Part shown: piece by piece, positions 1 to 14,139 of the stretch | Position numbering within the stretch: position 1 is the first letter of the stretch | How the letters are laid out: every line of letters starts with the position of its first letter | Assembly (NCBI GenBank): GCA_013368315.1 | Contig: JAACJM010000113.1 | Location: 62,001 to 126,000 of the forward strand | DNA: 64,000 nucleotides | Direction: 5' to 3' | Source: Tetrapyrgos nigripes | Lineage: Eukaryota; Basidiomycota; Agaricomycetes; Agaricales; Campanellaceae | The notes under the pieces: model-generated | What the model was told of the DNA's origin: nothing | What the model saw: the letters and a program-made list of their open reading frames with translations, nothing else | Databases searched by the model: none | Position numbers and translations under genes: made by a program

Positions 1-393
1 TTACTCCCATGGTGAATCACGCACATGCGTTTCTTGTGTTACTTCTAACCTGTTTCTCTCTGTTTTGACAGCTCCAAGTAGCGATTGCACATGGTTGGCA
101 ACCTATCGTTGGCACGGAAGCCATGCTTGAACAGGGTTACGCCCAACAGAGGATGTGGCTCAAGGGTGATCCTTCAGCGGTGACGGGTAGTGATCCGACG
201 ATATTGGGCCCAGAAGTGATAAAGAGGGCAGAGATGTTGATTGCTGGAATGGGAGAGTGAGTTCTCATCCCCATTTCTCCATTTTCCTCATTTTGACAAT
301 GCCTATCCTGCTTCTTCCAGTATCATTGCCACAGAACCAGAGATTGACCGAGCAGCGAACATAGATGCTGCACCTATACCCAAGCGGAACTGA
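1..393 (+). CDS. Shikimate/quinate dehydrogenase-like protein, C-terminal end (partial)
   Basis: Only the last exons are in the window. An exon tail (about 1-11) precedes an intron ending in ttttgacag; the next exon (72-256) reads LQVAIAHGWQPIVGTEAMLE and continues with QGYAQQRMW. A GTGAGT donor follows, and the last exon (321-393) ends IPKRN-stop. The block GW...GTEAMLEQGxxQxRxW matches the C-terminal helix of shikimate/quinate 5-dehydrogenases, where the conserved Gln contacts substrate. This identification comes from memory of the family, not a search. The catalytic Lys/Asp and the NAD(P) fold lie outside the window. A QutR-like regulator with a degenerate dehydrogenase domain lies about 20 kb away; any pathway link is inference. 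Confidence 0.55.
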
Positions 394-861
394 GCCTTTG
401 TGCACTCATTCTGTTCGGATGCTTGCTTTATGACTTACGATATCCTAACGACAGCGGATAGAGTCGTTGTAACAACCATCGTCGTGTACAATACCAACAT
501 TTCTCATACTGTTCTTATGTACTAGTACTACTGTAACTACTTGCGAATTCACATATGTGCATATTTTATAAGAGAAGGCGTGCCAAAAGGCCGCTCAGAA
601 AAATTTCGTGTGATCAGGCGGAAAAAGTTATTCCGCTTCTTGTCTCGTACATCTCTGCAAGTGCCAATCCTGCACTAGAGCCACGAATCATGAAGGTTTG
701 TGTGTCCTCCAAGTCCGGACATCCAACTTGACATTGAACAGCCAGGAGTTACTGCCATATGTTTAAAGCGAAGTCTAAGTGTATAGTATATCTATTCAAT
801 CTGGGTATATCTAATCATCTATGGGATTGACTGGTATCTCAATCCTCGCGTAGAGTAGACC
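394..861. other. Intergenic spacer, no gene seen
   Basis: This is the 3' flank shared by the dehydrogenase-like gene and the convergent aldo-keto reductase. It is AT-rich and has no open frame with recognisable sequence. I see no repeat or RNA gene. Confidence 0.5.
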
Positions 862-2239
862 TCAAGAGGTATACTCCTGCCCCTGTGCCGATTTCCGAGG
901 CAGAACAATCTGACTTCCTCCTGCCTTCACCACTCCTCCCTTCTTCATGTTCCACCCGAGCTGTCAAGGACACTGGTGATTAACCATGTATTGTGAAAAG
1001 AGGAGTATTCCTCACCTGTTTATACGACCATCCAAACACCTTTCCTTCGCGGTCATCCGACATCATATGCACATACGACAAAGAACGATGCATCCCTTCC
1101 TCTTTATGTATCCCATCAATCTCCTTCAAGAATCGTTCCGGAAGAGGTAGGAGTGAGATGTTATCTCTCATCCTCACTTCGTTCTCTGTCTTGGGTATAA
1201 CAACCACTCCTCTCTGAATAGACCATGAAAGGAGGATTTGTCCAACAGAGACATGAAGAGCAGACGCGATGCTCTTTGTTGTCGGATGGGGGAGTAGGGA
1301 GATGGGTTGATCAGGACAGGGCTGACCAAGGGGAGACCAAGCGACCATTTGGATGCCTTTCGACTCGCAATATCGGCGAAGATCGTTCTCGGGGAGAAAA
1401 TTTCGAGGTTCTGGATGGAAAAGTTGGATACACCAATGGATTTTACGCGGCCTGGTGGAGAAAAGTTTATAAAATTAGTTAAGAGGATGAGAAAGGAATC
1501 GGAAAGAAACACAAACTCGCCGGTCTCAACCAGTTTCTCCATTTCTCTCCATGCGTCATTGAACGTTGGCCACACATCCACAGAGAGTGCTTCTTGCGAC
1601 CACAGACCTTGCTGGCCAGGTGCGTACGCCATGGGCCAATCCATCAGGTACAGATCAATGTAACCACAATCCAGGCTTGATAAGGACTCTTCAAAGGCCT
1701 CCAAGACTTGGTCATGCTTGTCGGAGCTGTATGTACAAGCATACATTATACTTGAAACTTCAAAGATAGAGAAAGCTAGCAAACGACTCACAGAAGCTTG
1801 GTGGTCAGAAATATGTCGTCCCGAGGTACACCAGAGTCACGGATGGCTTGGCAAACTTGTTTTTCGTTATCTATTTGACTAAATGAGTAAAGTATTCATA
1901 AAGTTTGCGCTTGTTATAAACGCCTAACGCACCATAACTCGCAGCCTATGGAAGACTGTCATGAACGCCTATCTTGGAACCCAGCTGAGGAGGCGGACTT
2001 GCCGTATCAAAGTGGCGGTAACCATTCTTGATCGCTTTCAACACCATATCATACACTCGGGAGTCTTCGCCGGGATTACCCATCCAGCATCTGTATATGC
2101 ATGCATAGTCAGGACGAATGGGGAGCGTACCTCAATAAGGCAATGATAAATGTGAGGAATGCTCGACTGACCCTAGTCCAACAGCAGGAATCGACGTTCC
2201 ATTGTTCAAGGGGAAGTGGGGAAATTTTGCAGTTTGCAT
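862..2239 (-). pseudogene. Aldo-keto reductase, probably inactivated by a 55-bp deletion
   Basis: An AKR-fold NAD(P)H oxidoreductase gene, paralogous to the gene to its right. The start at 2239 gives MQTAKFPHFPLNNGTSIPAV, then GYRHFDTA, the RDSGVPRDD helix, IGVSNFS, the VAWSPLGQ strand and the IPKTEN cofactor loop. A last intron joins FGWSYKQ to LGWNMKKGG; the stop is at 862-864. Three defects show. Against the neighbour, 55 bp are missing between NLEI and LPENDLRRYC (about 1375-1400), which removes the NQVE segment and shifts the frame. The active-site His of LMHWP in the neighbour is Asp here (LMDWP). The Tyr motif reads as YDNE rather than YGNE under the best splice model. I see no splice choice that repairs the frame. 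Confidence 0.7.
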
Positions 2240-2711
2240 GTTGCTGATATGTGAACGTCAAAGCGATATAAGGCAATATCAAAAGAATTTGGAACAGACC
2301 AGTTAACTTTCATCGCCCTTATATACCGACCAACCTCGACCTAGGCATAAGGAGTAGACTGGAGTAGAAGCTGGACCATTATCTTTTCCGGTCGGAATAG
2401 TGCATGACGGCGTTGCGACTCGCGAGGTGGTGTGGCTCCACAAACTGCCCTGATTGATAGCCGCTGGAATTTGAAGGCACCTAAAGATACCGACGTTCGG
2501 CACTGGTGTGCCTTTCATACCCCCTTTCAGAGAAGACCTGAGAAGACCTTGATCGATGATCTTCCGACTCTCCTGATAGTGTCCAAGGTTGCTTTCCACA
2601 AACGTCCAGCTTTTAAATTTGTTACAGGTATGAAACGCTAGTTCACAGTATGACAACTACAAGTAGCAGATATTTGCACTCACTATACTGGCCTGAAATC
2701 CATTCTTCCGT

Positions 2712-4186
2712 TTACTCTGATACAACCAGACCTCCGATAGTCATGTTCCACCCCAAGTGACGATACTCCCAGCCGAATACGGTTCCATCAGGCTTGTGGA
2801 GACTGCTCCCTGCAAGCGATGTGTGCATTCCCGGCTTTTTGTGGAAGTTATCGAGCACATCCATCTCATCCTCATCGAGTGTAATCAGCTATATTGGGCA
2901 CATCAATGAGATATTAACAGTAGGAAGAGACAAAAAAGGTTCCTCACAGAGATGTTGGTCTTCATCCTAGCCTCATTCTCAGTTTTAGGAAAAGCAGGCG
3001 TCCCGCGTTGGACGGCCCAGCTCAACAGGACTTGTACGACCTCAGCATTGTGTTTATCCGCAATGGCTTTGAAGGTGGGTTCTTCCAGGATATTGGGTAG
3101 AGTGGTGTGCCATCCAGGACGTCCTGCAACCAGTATTAGTATATTTCCATCAATCGTCGCGTAATGCAGGGGTAGAACGAACCTATAGCAGCCCATGCTG
3201 TCATCAGAATTCCCTTTGCTTCACAGTATGCTTTCAGTTCGTGCTGAGGAAGACAAGGGTGACTTTCGACTTGATTAACTGCAGGGACAATGGAACATTG
3301 TGGTAGGAGAATCTCAAGGTTCTTGATAGAGAAGTTGGAGACACCGATGGATTTAACTTTGCCTACAACAAATATCATTCAGTGCTCAAGCAGACATGAG
3401 ACGTGCGAATATCGTACCAGTGTCCATGAGTTTTTCCATATTTTGCCAGCATTCTACAAAAGTTGGACTTTGATCTGGAGGAAGAGTACCATTCTCGCCT
3501 GAATGTGTCATCCATCAGTGCTACATGAGTGACGACAGAGAACGAGCATCCATACCCATAGCTTGAGGCCAATGCATGAGGTATGAGTCTATGTATTCGC
3601 AGTTCAGATCGCTGAAACCCTTGTTGAAGGCTTCATTGACCGACGTATCGGGTGAGTTACTAAGTAAACAGAAAGTCAGCATCGTCTCTGCATATGAAAA
3701 GCTCGCCTTGAAACGTACATCAATTTCGTCGTGATGAAAAATTCCTCTCGAGGTATGCCAGAGTCACGAATAGCTCGACCAACTGCTTCCTCGTTGCCTG
3801 CAACGACGTGCTTCAGCTATGTGAGACGTATCCAAGCCAGAGCAAACGATCCTACCATAACCTGCGGCCTGCAAGCGAGTGTAAGTCAAGAGCGAACAGA
3901 CTAATTCTGAGGATCACTTACAGTGTCAAAGTGACGATAACCAATCTATGGCGTTTCCGTCAGTCAGACAGACTGGAACAAAGATTCAAAGGGCTAAACG
4001 AACCGCGATAGCTTTCTTGCACATATTATATGCGCGTTCTTCTTCACCTGGTTCTCCCATCCAACATCTAACTTCCACTGTGAGCATCCATGAACATTTA
4101 AACGAAGTGAACACCAGAACTTACCCTAGACCAACACCAGGCATCCTCGTTCCATTGTTGAGCGTGAAGACGGGGATATCGACCAT
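2712..4186 (-). CDS. Aldo-keto reductase (AKR family oxidoreductase)
   Basis: An intact tandem paralogue of the gene at 862-2239, reading the same way. The product starts [20 protein letters not shown]. Then come [26 protein letters not shown], the catalytic Tyr in [14 protein letters not shown], the catalytic His in [47 protein letters not shown], the TAW strand and the [10 protein letters not shown] cofactor loop. It ends [13 protein letters not shown]. Several introns of about 50-70 nt separate these blocks. AKRs are soluble enzymes that reduce aldehydes, ketones or sugars with NADPH in a (beta/alpha)8 barrel. The substrate cannot be told from sequence. The extra CWMG...PGEE segment after the N-terminus is shared by both copies. 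Confidence 0.85.
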
Positions 4187-4663
4187 GATGGATACAATGA
4201 AAGACTGTTCCTGTGGTCCTAGAAGTTAGTTATATATATAGGAAACTGGTGCTTGGAAACGGATTTGTGCCTCGGCAAGCGATCCGATCGGCTCGGTTCG
4301 CTTCCGATAGATTTCTTGAAGCACGAAAATCTTTCTTTTCCAAATGAGTTTCCTCGTCTCTTGAAAGCTTGACCTTTTCAAACTAACTTTTGGCAACGAA
4401 ATATTGGTTGGTCATCCTGGTATTCTCTGCTGATTGTACTGGTATAGTCGACTTTGAAGGAAGCCTGTGACGTCATCACGACACCTCTGAGTATGCAGCT
4501 TGACCTTTGCAATAACGATTGAATATCTAACAATCAACTAACAATATAAGTCCTTTTAAAAGCTAGTAAGTACGAGCAAGTTGAGAGCAAGATTATATAT
4601 ACTATAAAATGTGGAGGAGCATAAGCTACATCGTTAAAGACCGTCCTTCTTGAGATACACAGA
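4187..4663. other. Intergenic spacer: promoter of the AKR at 2712-4186
   Basis: Head of the minus-strand AKR and 3' end of the next minus-strand gene. It has a TATA-like AT run (tatatatata) near 4225-4240, about 45 bp upstream of the AKR start. No gene is seen. Confidence 0.4.
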
Positions 4664-5442
4664 TTATACACGGTCGTGGTTGGGGACAGCGGCGTACTTT
4701 GAAGAGAAGGGGTACAGTGATACCCCGCTGTCAGCCTCCTTTTCGTACAAGTATTTGACACAGTCTGAAAGGATCCAGCATCCATCTACAAATAAGAAAG
4801 AAGGGCACGTCAGGGTCAGAACGGAGCTTGACATCCGCGGAAAGGGAAGAAAAAATACTCACATGCCATGATAAGCAAAGGGACCACGAAAAAGACGATC
4901 GCAATGACGATTACGGCGGTTCGAGACAACCCGTTAAGATTAACTTCGACACAGGTTCCCAATTTATCAGAGCCGAAGTCACAGTCTCCATCACGGTCAA
5001 CGAAGAATAAAACGATGTTAATTATTGCGATGACCGTAAGACCGAATGTGAAGCCTTGGAGGTAAGACTTGAAGTTTGCTATCCAGCTGATTCGTTTGGA
5101 AATGACACCGAAGAGACTAGAGGGAAGTGGTTCAGCGTTTTATACTAAGAAGGAGAGAAAGTAACTCACCCAAAGAGCGATGTGAGGCATAGAAGGGTGT
5201 AGACAACGCAGTTTATTATAAGGAAGATGAACTGGCGCGTCGACAGGCGCGTATGATCATCATCTTTTAGAGAATGAGCATGGTGGTAGAAGCACGATGA
5301 ACTTGGACGTACCCGTTCGATCAAAGTAGACAGCATACCAGCCCACTCCAGCAATGAGAAGTGATAACAAGAAAGTGGCGAGGGAGACAAGAAAGGCTCC
5401 GAGTCGGATGGGAAGGCAGCAGAGAAAGTGGGGCTTGCTCAT
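4664..5442 (-). CDS. Four-transmembrane protein of unknown function
   Basis: Rebuilt from four exons joined by introns of about 49-60 nt. The start at 5442 reads MSKPHFLCCLPIRLGAFLVS and leads into the first hydrophobic helix (LATFLLSLLIAGVGWYAV). A short polar loop with DDDHTRLSTRQ precedes helix 2 (FIFLIINCVVYTLLCLTSLF). Helix 3 is FTFGLTVIAIINIVLFFV, a Cys-containing loop (GDCDFGSDKLGTCVEV) follows, then helix 4 (TAVIVIAIVFFVVPLLIMA). A cytosolic tail (YGCWILSDCVKYLYEKEAD) ends near HDRV-stop. The layout resembles the many small tetraspan proteins of basidiomycetes that begin with a CCLP motif. I do not know a function; a tetraspanin assignment is not supported because no CCG motif is seen. 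Confidence 0.7.
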
Positions 5443-5597
5443 GGTCGAAGTAAGGGTGGAAAACGTGGAAAACAGGAGGAGATGGGCGCTGGTTTATGTA
5501 TCCGTTTTCTGAGAACACAGCATCAGTACGATCCGAGCGACCGCCCGCGGCTCTAGCCGGTAAGGTGGGACCCCGGCAAGACCTTTGATCACTGCAG

Positions 5598-5831
5598 CTA
5601 CTGCGCACTTCTACTGGCCACCGCTACCAGGCAAGGATTTCTAGGGATTTCTCCAGGATGGAGAAAGTGCAGATCTAGGTTTTGATTGTCAGTAACTAAC
5701 GGACTTTCGAGATACAAAATGAGACGCATACCAGCGAAGGCATGGCCGCTTGGAAGAATGGTGTGCCGTGCGATGAGGTGGAGGATGAAAGGCTTAGACA
5801 TGCCTCCTGAGGCCTGATGGTCATCCAGCAT
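5598..5831 (-). CDS. Possible small spliced gene, unidentified
   Basis: A short frame starting MSKPFILHLIARHTILPSGH (Met near 5801) runs to a good donor (gtatgcg). A 56-nt gap with a CTGAC branch point and a cctag acceptor follows, then DLHFLHPGEIPRNPCLVAVA and a stop. The splice signals are the only support. I recognise no family, and the product would be only about 60 residues. The first four residues match the start of the four-helix gene next to it, which may be chance. It could be a remnant. Confidence 0.22.
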   Translation of the reverse strand: MLDDHQASGGMSKPFILHLIARHTILPSGHAFAGMRLILYLESPLVTDNQNLDLHFLHPGEIPRNPCLVAVASRSAQ

Positions 5832-6448
5832 TGGTGGACCAACATTGATGATGGGAGTGAATGGCGAGATAGATTGACAGAACGGGAATTCGTAACGCGC
5901 GTATTCTGTTCGACGAAGGTCTTAGACGTCGTGTGTAGAGAAGTTGGGAGTATGTTGGAGTGTTTTTCCAGATGTGTATCCCCTCCTATACAAATCTAGT
6001 ATGATAGCGAGGTGGGGGATTCGCGGGACAAAAGGGGATGAGTATAAATCACCAACCTTGAGGTCAGTCCGAATTTCGAAGGTCCCTATACTTACCTTGA
6101 ACTGTTTCTCGGGGAAAAACCGATTTTTCTTTTGTTGGACGTAGAATACAGCTACACTGTTCTCGTGTCTGCTCCCCTGGTCGGGATGATAAGTATGCAC
6201 GTACCCTCATGCGGTAGTACTTAGAGCAGAATGCACAGCAGATTGTGAAACCAAGTATAGTAGACAATCAAAATGTACTTGGAGATTTCACTGATTATCA
6301 TGAAACGGACAGCGCTAACAGCGGTGCTGTGTAAGTGTATAGCATCGATCTGAAGATCTCTATCTCTTCGCTTCCTTTATATTCCTTTATACCTATCCTT
6401 TCCTCTTCATCTATACTCTCATCCCAGCCTCAGATCCCTCTCAGAACC
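5832..6448. other. Spacer and 5' leader of SLT2
   Basis: No gene is recognised in 5832-6330. The last 110 bp before the SLT2 start codon are strongly pyrimidine-rich (ctatctcttcgcttcc and similar). This is common just upstream of highly expressed fungal genes. Confidence 0.4.
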
Positions 6449-8246
<1,798 letters not shown>

Positions 8247-8623
8247 ATCCTGGCGCATAGGATTTACCAACTCTTTATGGATCTGGTCAAACAGAGGAAT
8301 CGGTTTGGGTGGCTCTCTGCTGTCTTGTACGCAGGTGTTGTCATAATCATGTATAGGCGGACAAGGTACTTGAGGTCGAACAGAAATGCTGTAGGTTGGT
8401 AGAACATTTTATCATCTGAGCATTATCACTAGCGTAGAATCCTGATATCCTGGCGAACATATTAGTAGTCTTTGTATCCTTTGTATATATCCTTTTATAT
8501 CTAACAGTCTAAGAGACTTTATAAGTTATCCTGTCTTTCTTTAGTTACCCGCAGTCTTACAATAAAGAATCATAATAATCAAGTATGTATGAAAAATGTG
8601 TACACTGTACAGAGTAATATGGA

Positions 8624-11165
8624 CTAGGCTTCTACGATGTTTTTAGCCTTGGAAATAAATGACTTGACTTTGTCTAGGTCCTTGGCACAACCATCTTCAG
8701 TTTCAACTCCACCACTGACATCGACAGCCCAGGGTCGGACGAGACCAATGGCATCTGCCACATTTTCTGGTGTCAACCCACCTGCTAGAATGACTGGAAG
8801 TGGATACTTTGATGGTACAGCAAGAGCAACGTTGGGAACAGCACCGTGTTTCGCATGCCCATTAACAGATGGTACCGATGGATCGTCTTCGGGGGAAGCA
8901 GCATCACCATTACCGTTGACATGCTCAGTCGTCGATGAAGGCTCCGCAGACTCCGTACTGCTAGTCTTGTAAACGCCCGCGTCAACAACAATTTCACCTG
9001 CATCAACAACCTGTTTGGCGAATTCCCAGTCGACAACTTTTCCAGAACCTCCACTCACACCATCGTCCCTCAGCGAGTCGAGAAGAATGAAGTTGTGGTA
9101 ACCACCTCGGGTGATACCATCTACGCCTGTTCCTTTTCCGACATGGAAAGCACGGATGACAGGGACGGGTATTTGTTGAGCCCATCCGACAGGCTCTGAG
9201 CCATGAAGTTGGACTGCATCCAACTCGCAATAAGAGACTGCGTTCAGTATAGTTGATAAAGGTTGATTTTGGAAGACACCAACGAGGAGAGGTCGAGGTA
9301 GATTGGAAGAGAGGCGTGTAGCGTGCGATGTGAACCAGGGGGCGTTATCTAGAGGTGTATTAGCCGAAGGGCTCGGTCTTGAACCGCGGATAGCCTTGGA
9401 AATACTGCGAGCAGTGTCCGAATCAATGTATCTCTTCGATTTCTCCACAAACATCAGTCCCAACATGTCGGCCCCGGCTTCTGTAACAGCTAATGCTTCC
9501 TCCTCTGTCCTGATACCACATATCTTGACGAGTGGAGACCTCGATCGCCAGTTCTGTGGCTGCACGGGAGGTTCTGGAATGGAAAGTAGACGGTGAATGA
9601 AGGAAGTGGTATCCTTGGTCCTCATCAAGCTCTCCCCAACCAAGATAGCTCCAACTCCTTCTGCAGCGTACTTCTTCACATCATCAGGACCGCTAATCCC
9701 ACTGAGTGCGCACAAGAAGACATCCTTCCCCTGAGTCATCTCGCTGAGTCGACTCGTTGTAGCCATGTCAACCTGGAAGTCATGTAAATTGCGGTTGTTA
9801 ACACCGATGACTTTGGCAGGTAGAGACAGAGCGAGTTCCATCTCCTTGGCGTTGTTGACCTCTACCAAAGGCTCCATGCCGAGTTCCAAACTATACGCGT
9901 ACAAATCGCGTAACAAAGCTTCAGGCAGCATGCTAACGATGAGCAGAATCGTGTCTGCTCCCCAAATACGTGACTCCATGATTTGATATCGACTAAGGAT
10001 GAAATCCTTGCGGAGGATAGCTGGTCGGTTGGGAAGGTGGGCTACGGCCATCCTCGCATGAAGCATGTCCTGCAATGAGCCTAAGAACCATTTCGGCTCT
10101 GTAAGTACAGAGATGGTGTTGGCACCAGCAAGCGCATAGGTCAAAGCCTGAGATGGAGGGGACGTCGTAACGGAAATGGGCCCCTTGGAGGGAGAGGCTC
10201 GTTTGATCTCGGCTAGAAGGGCAACATGGTCTTCCGTGTTTTCCTTCAGCCTAGAGAGGAAAGGAATCTGGGGAGGAGCGATATTGAGCGAGAGGAGCGT
10301 TTCTAAATCAGCCGCGGTTGTCCCAGGTGTTTTCTGCGCTTGGGTGACATCGGCAAGACGTTGGTTGTAGATCTTCTCGAGAACAGATGGAATTTTGGAG
10401 GAGCCGGCTTTCGCAATTCCATTCTTTATGGGAGTCTCTATGTGGAAAGCTGGAAGGCTTCCGTCAAGAACTTTTGATTCCGGATTCTCTTCCCAAAGTC
10501 CTCCACGCAGAGACAGGAAATTGCGAATGAGATCGTCGCCGCCTTCGCTGAGAATGCTTTCTGGGTGGTACTGCACAGCTTCGAGCGTGTACTTGCGATG
10601 GCGGACACCCATAATGACTCCAGACTCCTCTGTAGCTGAAGTGATGGCTAGGGATGCTGGTATAGTGGAAAGGGAAGCGCTGAGAGAGTGGTATCGAATA
10701 GATTTGATTCCCTGGGGTACGCCCTTGAAACAACCTCGATTATCATGTCGTATACGACTGACTTTGCCGTGCATGATTTCACCAGCATACCTGCACAGAG
10801 AAGATGAGCACTACAACTGTAGGCTTTCTGAAAGGTACGCACGCTATTTGACCGCCATGAAGATCGACTAGACATTCTAACCCCATGCAGACACCTAGAA
10901 TTGGTACCTTTCCTTGGAAATACTCAATGGCCTCTCTCGATATTCCCGAATCAGTCTGGGGGTGACCAGGTCCAGGTGAAATGACAAGATGGTTAATCTT
11001 CAGCTCTGGAAACAAGGACGGAGAGATTGCATCGTTTCGGATGACAGTGACTTTGGCACCGAGCAGACAAAACTGTTGGTATAGATTCCAGGTAAAGGAG
11101 TCGAAGTTGTCGATAAGCAAGACATCTAATTGACCGGAAAGGAAAGGAGGCAAAGACGTGGCCAT
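8624..11165 (-). CDS. TRP1: Trifunctional tryptophan biosynthesis protein (TrpG-TrpC-TrpF)
   Basis: A fused glutamine amidotransferase of anthranilate synthase, indole-3-glycerol-phosphate synthase and phosphoribosylanthranilate isomerase, the usual fungal TRP1/trpC arrangement. The start at 11165 gives MATSLPPFLSGQLDVLLIDN then FDSFTWN. The amidotransferase nucleophile is in GVCMGLEC and its His-Glu in QYHPESILSE. One intron of about 55 nt lies near 10790-10846. The IGPS domain shows LLAEIKRASPSKGPIS, ILRKDFI and VIGVNNRNLHDF. The isomerase domain shows VKICGIRTEEEA, QLHGSEP and VILAGGLTPENVADA. A Ser/Glu-rich insert (STESAEPSSTTEHVNGNGD) interrupts the isomerase barrel, as in other fungi. 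A TGACTC core upstream suggests general amino-acid control. All three active sites look intact. Confidence 0.95.
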
Positions 11166-11285
11166 GGTGAGGGAGGAAAAGAGTGAAGAGATAACGTAGG
11201 GGTAGTGCCTTTATGAGGGCCTGGACATCAATGAGCCCGCGCACGACAAACCTCTTACAACTGATGTCAGCCGAACGGCGAAAAG

Positions 11286-11291
11286 GAGTCA
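11286..11291 (-). promoter_or_regulatory. GCN4/CPC1-like core site upstream of TRP1
   Basis: GAGTCA on the plus strand is TGACTC on the gene strand, about 120 bp upstream of the TRP1 start codon. This is the core bound by Gcn4/CPC1-type bZIP factors that induce amino-acid biosynthesis genes. A six-base match can occur by chance; its place upstream of a tryptophan gene makes it worth noting. Confidence 0.4.
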
Positions 11292-11486
11292 CTGCCCATT
11301 CATCTCTTTTCCTCTGGTCGACCGAGGTCGGGATCCAGTGTGAGCGCACGCGGCACTTCCGGACGACAATCTTACAATTGCATATCAAGGCACAGAAAGC
11401 AAAACGTATATTTATGCACGGCCGAACACTTTGATCCTTCACTATGTACTGCATGTCCATGTCACTCCGAAACGCAACAGTTTAGC

Positions 11487-14139
11487 TTACGAGGATGGCG
11501 AGTCTTGCAGACCAACGAGATACGATATCGTATTAAAAGCTGCCCAGGGCACGAACTCTAGGTACGACAGCGATCAGTAATCGATACGACGATAGCCCGA
11601 CCAGCAAGACTTACGGGGAGTCATATGTCCGCTGAAGGAAAATTCGACGTCTGCACGTACATTGATTTTTAGAGGATGGACAATGGAAACTGACTGAAGA
11701 ACAACACTCACAAGCAAGACCACGTTCAACGTGCTGGTTTCCAAAGGCACCAAAGTTTTTCACTGTAAAGCTCTCGTCTTCGATAGGTGTCTGGAAGCCC
11801 TGTTTTCCGCTCCAGGTCATATTCTGAATGGCTATACGAGTTCCTTCGGCGACGAGAATAAAGTCCTAGAGCATGTCAAGTTGAATGCTGGCTTTCTTGA
11901 AGAGGGCAACATTGATACTCACAGCGAGACCATGGACCACGACTGTCCTCTCTGATTTCTCAATCACGTTCGGGAAAACGCTGAGCATAGAGGGAATAGA
12001 CTGGTCTCTGCCATTACCAGCTAGTTGGAAGAGGTTTCAGTTGGGAAATCTTGTTGCAGGGAAGCGAGGGTCATACCGTAGACGTTTATATCAGAACAGT
12101 CATTCCACTCAATGTGGGGCGCGTGTATAGCATCTTGTACCTGGTGAAGAGAGAATTAGTTTGTCGTAGAGGGAATCAGAAGAGTGACTAACATCCGTCC
12201 TATATACGAAAATGATCAACAACGTGCTTTGACTAAGACGAACAGTCTTACCGGTTGAAGTAAATGAATTTTTGAGTGTCTCGAGGGAATCCAAGGATAC
12301 TCCCTGAATAATTATGAAATTTAGTCTATTGCAGGCATCTTCATGAAGAAAAACTTGCATAAGTTGGGGAACGTATCCGTGACTCTAAACAAAAGTGAGC
12401 AAACAAGAAACAATCACCAATTCGACAAATCGTCTCACCGATAGACGTCAAACACCGGGTTTAACCTGAAGAAAAGATCGAAACCCCTCTCTCAGCACAC
12501 AAAAACCCCTCCAAACGCCGAAGCGATGACAAGAAACGTACACTCCTATAGCCCGCTGAATCGGACTATGCATACGACAATTCGCCGAAACTTGGCCAAG
12601 GGTTCCAGGGATGACACCAGCAGGGAACGGCAGTTGTCCAGCAGGAGGATAAGTGACGAATTTGTCTAGATAATCAGTGTATCCACATTCGTCGGATATC
12701 TGTTGAAGTTCGGCCCAGAAAGAACTGTTGAAGGGAAAGACGTTTTTGTTCGCCTGATAGAATTTGAGGTGAATGATCAGTTCATGCCAGTTCACAACAT
12801 GACACAGTCCGTTAGCTGTACCTGTGCAAAGCGAAGAGCGGGAATTTCTTGTTGGACAACACCGTAGGATAATGATGGATCAGCTACCCAGATACCCTGT
12901 GCAAGCCAGTCTCAGATGGGATCTGCGAGAAGCAGGAATCAAACCTTGAGGTTCAAATCAACCGAGCCAGGATGTTCGTAAATGAAATTTGCGATGTATG
13001 GGACGTCTGTGAAGCAATGAATACATCAGTCAAATGTGTTTTGGGACCAACAAGTGAGGCATCTTACAGAATCCGGCATACTGAATAATGGACAGTGTCA
13101 AAACAACGGCTGGACTGAAGACAAAAAGAGTACTACATACACTTTCACCAGTCAAGAAGAAATCTTTCCCCTTCAGTTCAGAGAACACATCCAAGAATTG
13201 CTCGAGGAAACCGACAAGCTGGGCAGCTAACTCGTCATCGTTGGTGATATTTGGTGTTCCTTGACTAAAACCGGTCTACAATGAAGAGGTGAAAACCATG
13301 GAACTTGAAAACTAAAAAGGAGGACGTACGCCGACTGGCTGTTCGACCCACAAACCATGAGCAACTCTGGTCCATGAGAATGGGTTTCTGAAGACAGTAA
13401 GATTAGCTGGTGGTTAAGAAATTGACACATTCTCTCGGTAGTAGGTACTGACGGTGTTGGTTCTGATTGACCCCAAGACCATGCTAAAATCGATATTAGA
13501 GAAGATAGACGACGAAGTGTGTAGGGACCCTCACAAATAGGACCATTTTCCTGAATGAAACCTTCCAAAGACGAGCATCCAGGACCGCCTGAAAGGATGG
13601 ACTCTTGTGAGCAAAGGTCCCCATGACCAAGGATAGACACAGCATACCATTTGTCCAGAATAGCAATTTATCTCCATTCTCGGCGACCTGCGTTGGCCAA
13701 AACCTGTAGAAAGTTAGAAATGAAGCGACAGGAGAGATACGAAAAGCATCTCGTACCAGAAAAAGAGTTTCCTGGTCTCGTTAGGATCACCAGATATCGG
13801 CATAAGTCCAGACCACGATGGTCCTTCAATACCGCTGTTATTTCAGTAATCTCTAGGGCGACGCACAACTGACATACCAGCGTCAAAGTTCACATCAGGG
13901 ATCGAGTTCCCATCCACGAAAAACTTCTGTGCAGCAGGGTTGGAGAAAGTAATCGTCGGTGCAGACTGCCTCTTTTCAAATGGAGGTGGAACTTGAGGGC
14001 CCAGAAAATCGCGAAACCTTTCAAGCTGTTCACGCTGGATATCCATAGCGTCTTCCATGCCTTGCATGGCGCCGCCAAGGGCGAGACCCTTGAGCGGGTA
14101 GAGAGAGCAGAAAGCTGCAGCTAGGGTCAAGAACCTCAT
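11487..14139 (-). CDS. Secreted serine carboxypeptidase (peptidase family S10)
   Basis: A carboxypeptidase that removes C-terminal residues in an acidic vacuolar or extracellular setting. The start at 14139 gives a signal peptide (MRFLTLAAAFCSLYPLKGLA), then a propeptide-like region (about residues 20-75). The oxyanion/substrate block is NGGPGCSSLEGF, followed by QENGPI. The nucleophile block GESYAGF is split by an intron after GES (near 13070-13170). The catalytic His block reads FSFSGHMTPEFVP and is also made by splicing near 11600. The protein ends GLQDSPSS. It is cut by a dozen or so small introns, so single-frame ORFs are short. S10 Ser and His are present; the Asp was not placed. Secretion is inferred from the N-terminus. 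Confidence 0.85.
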
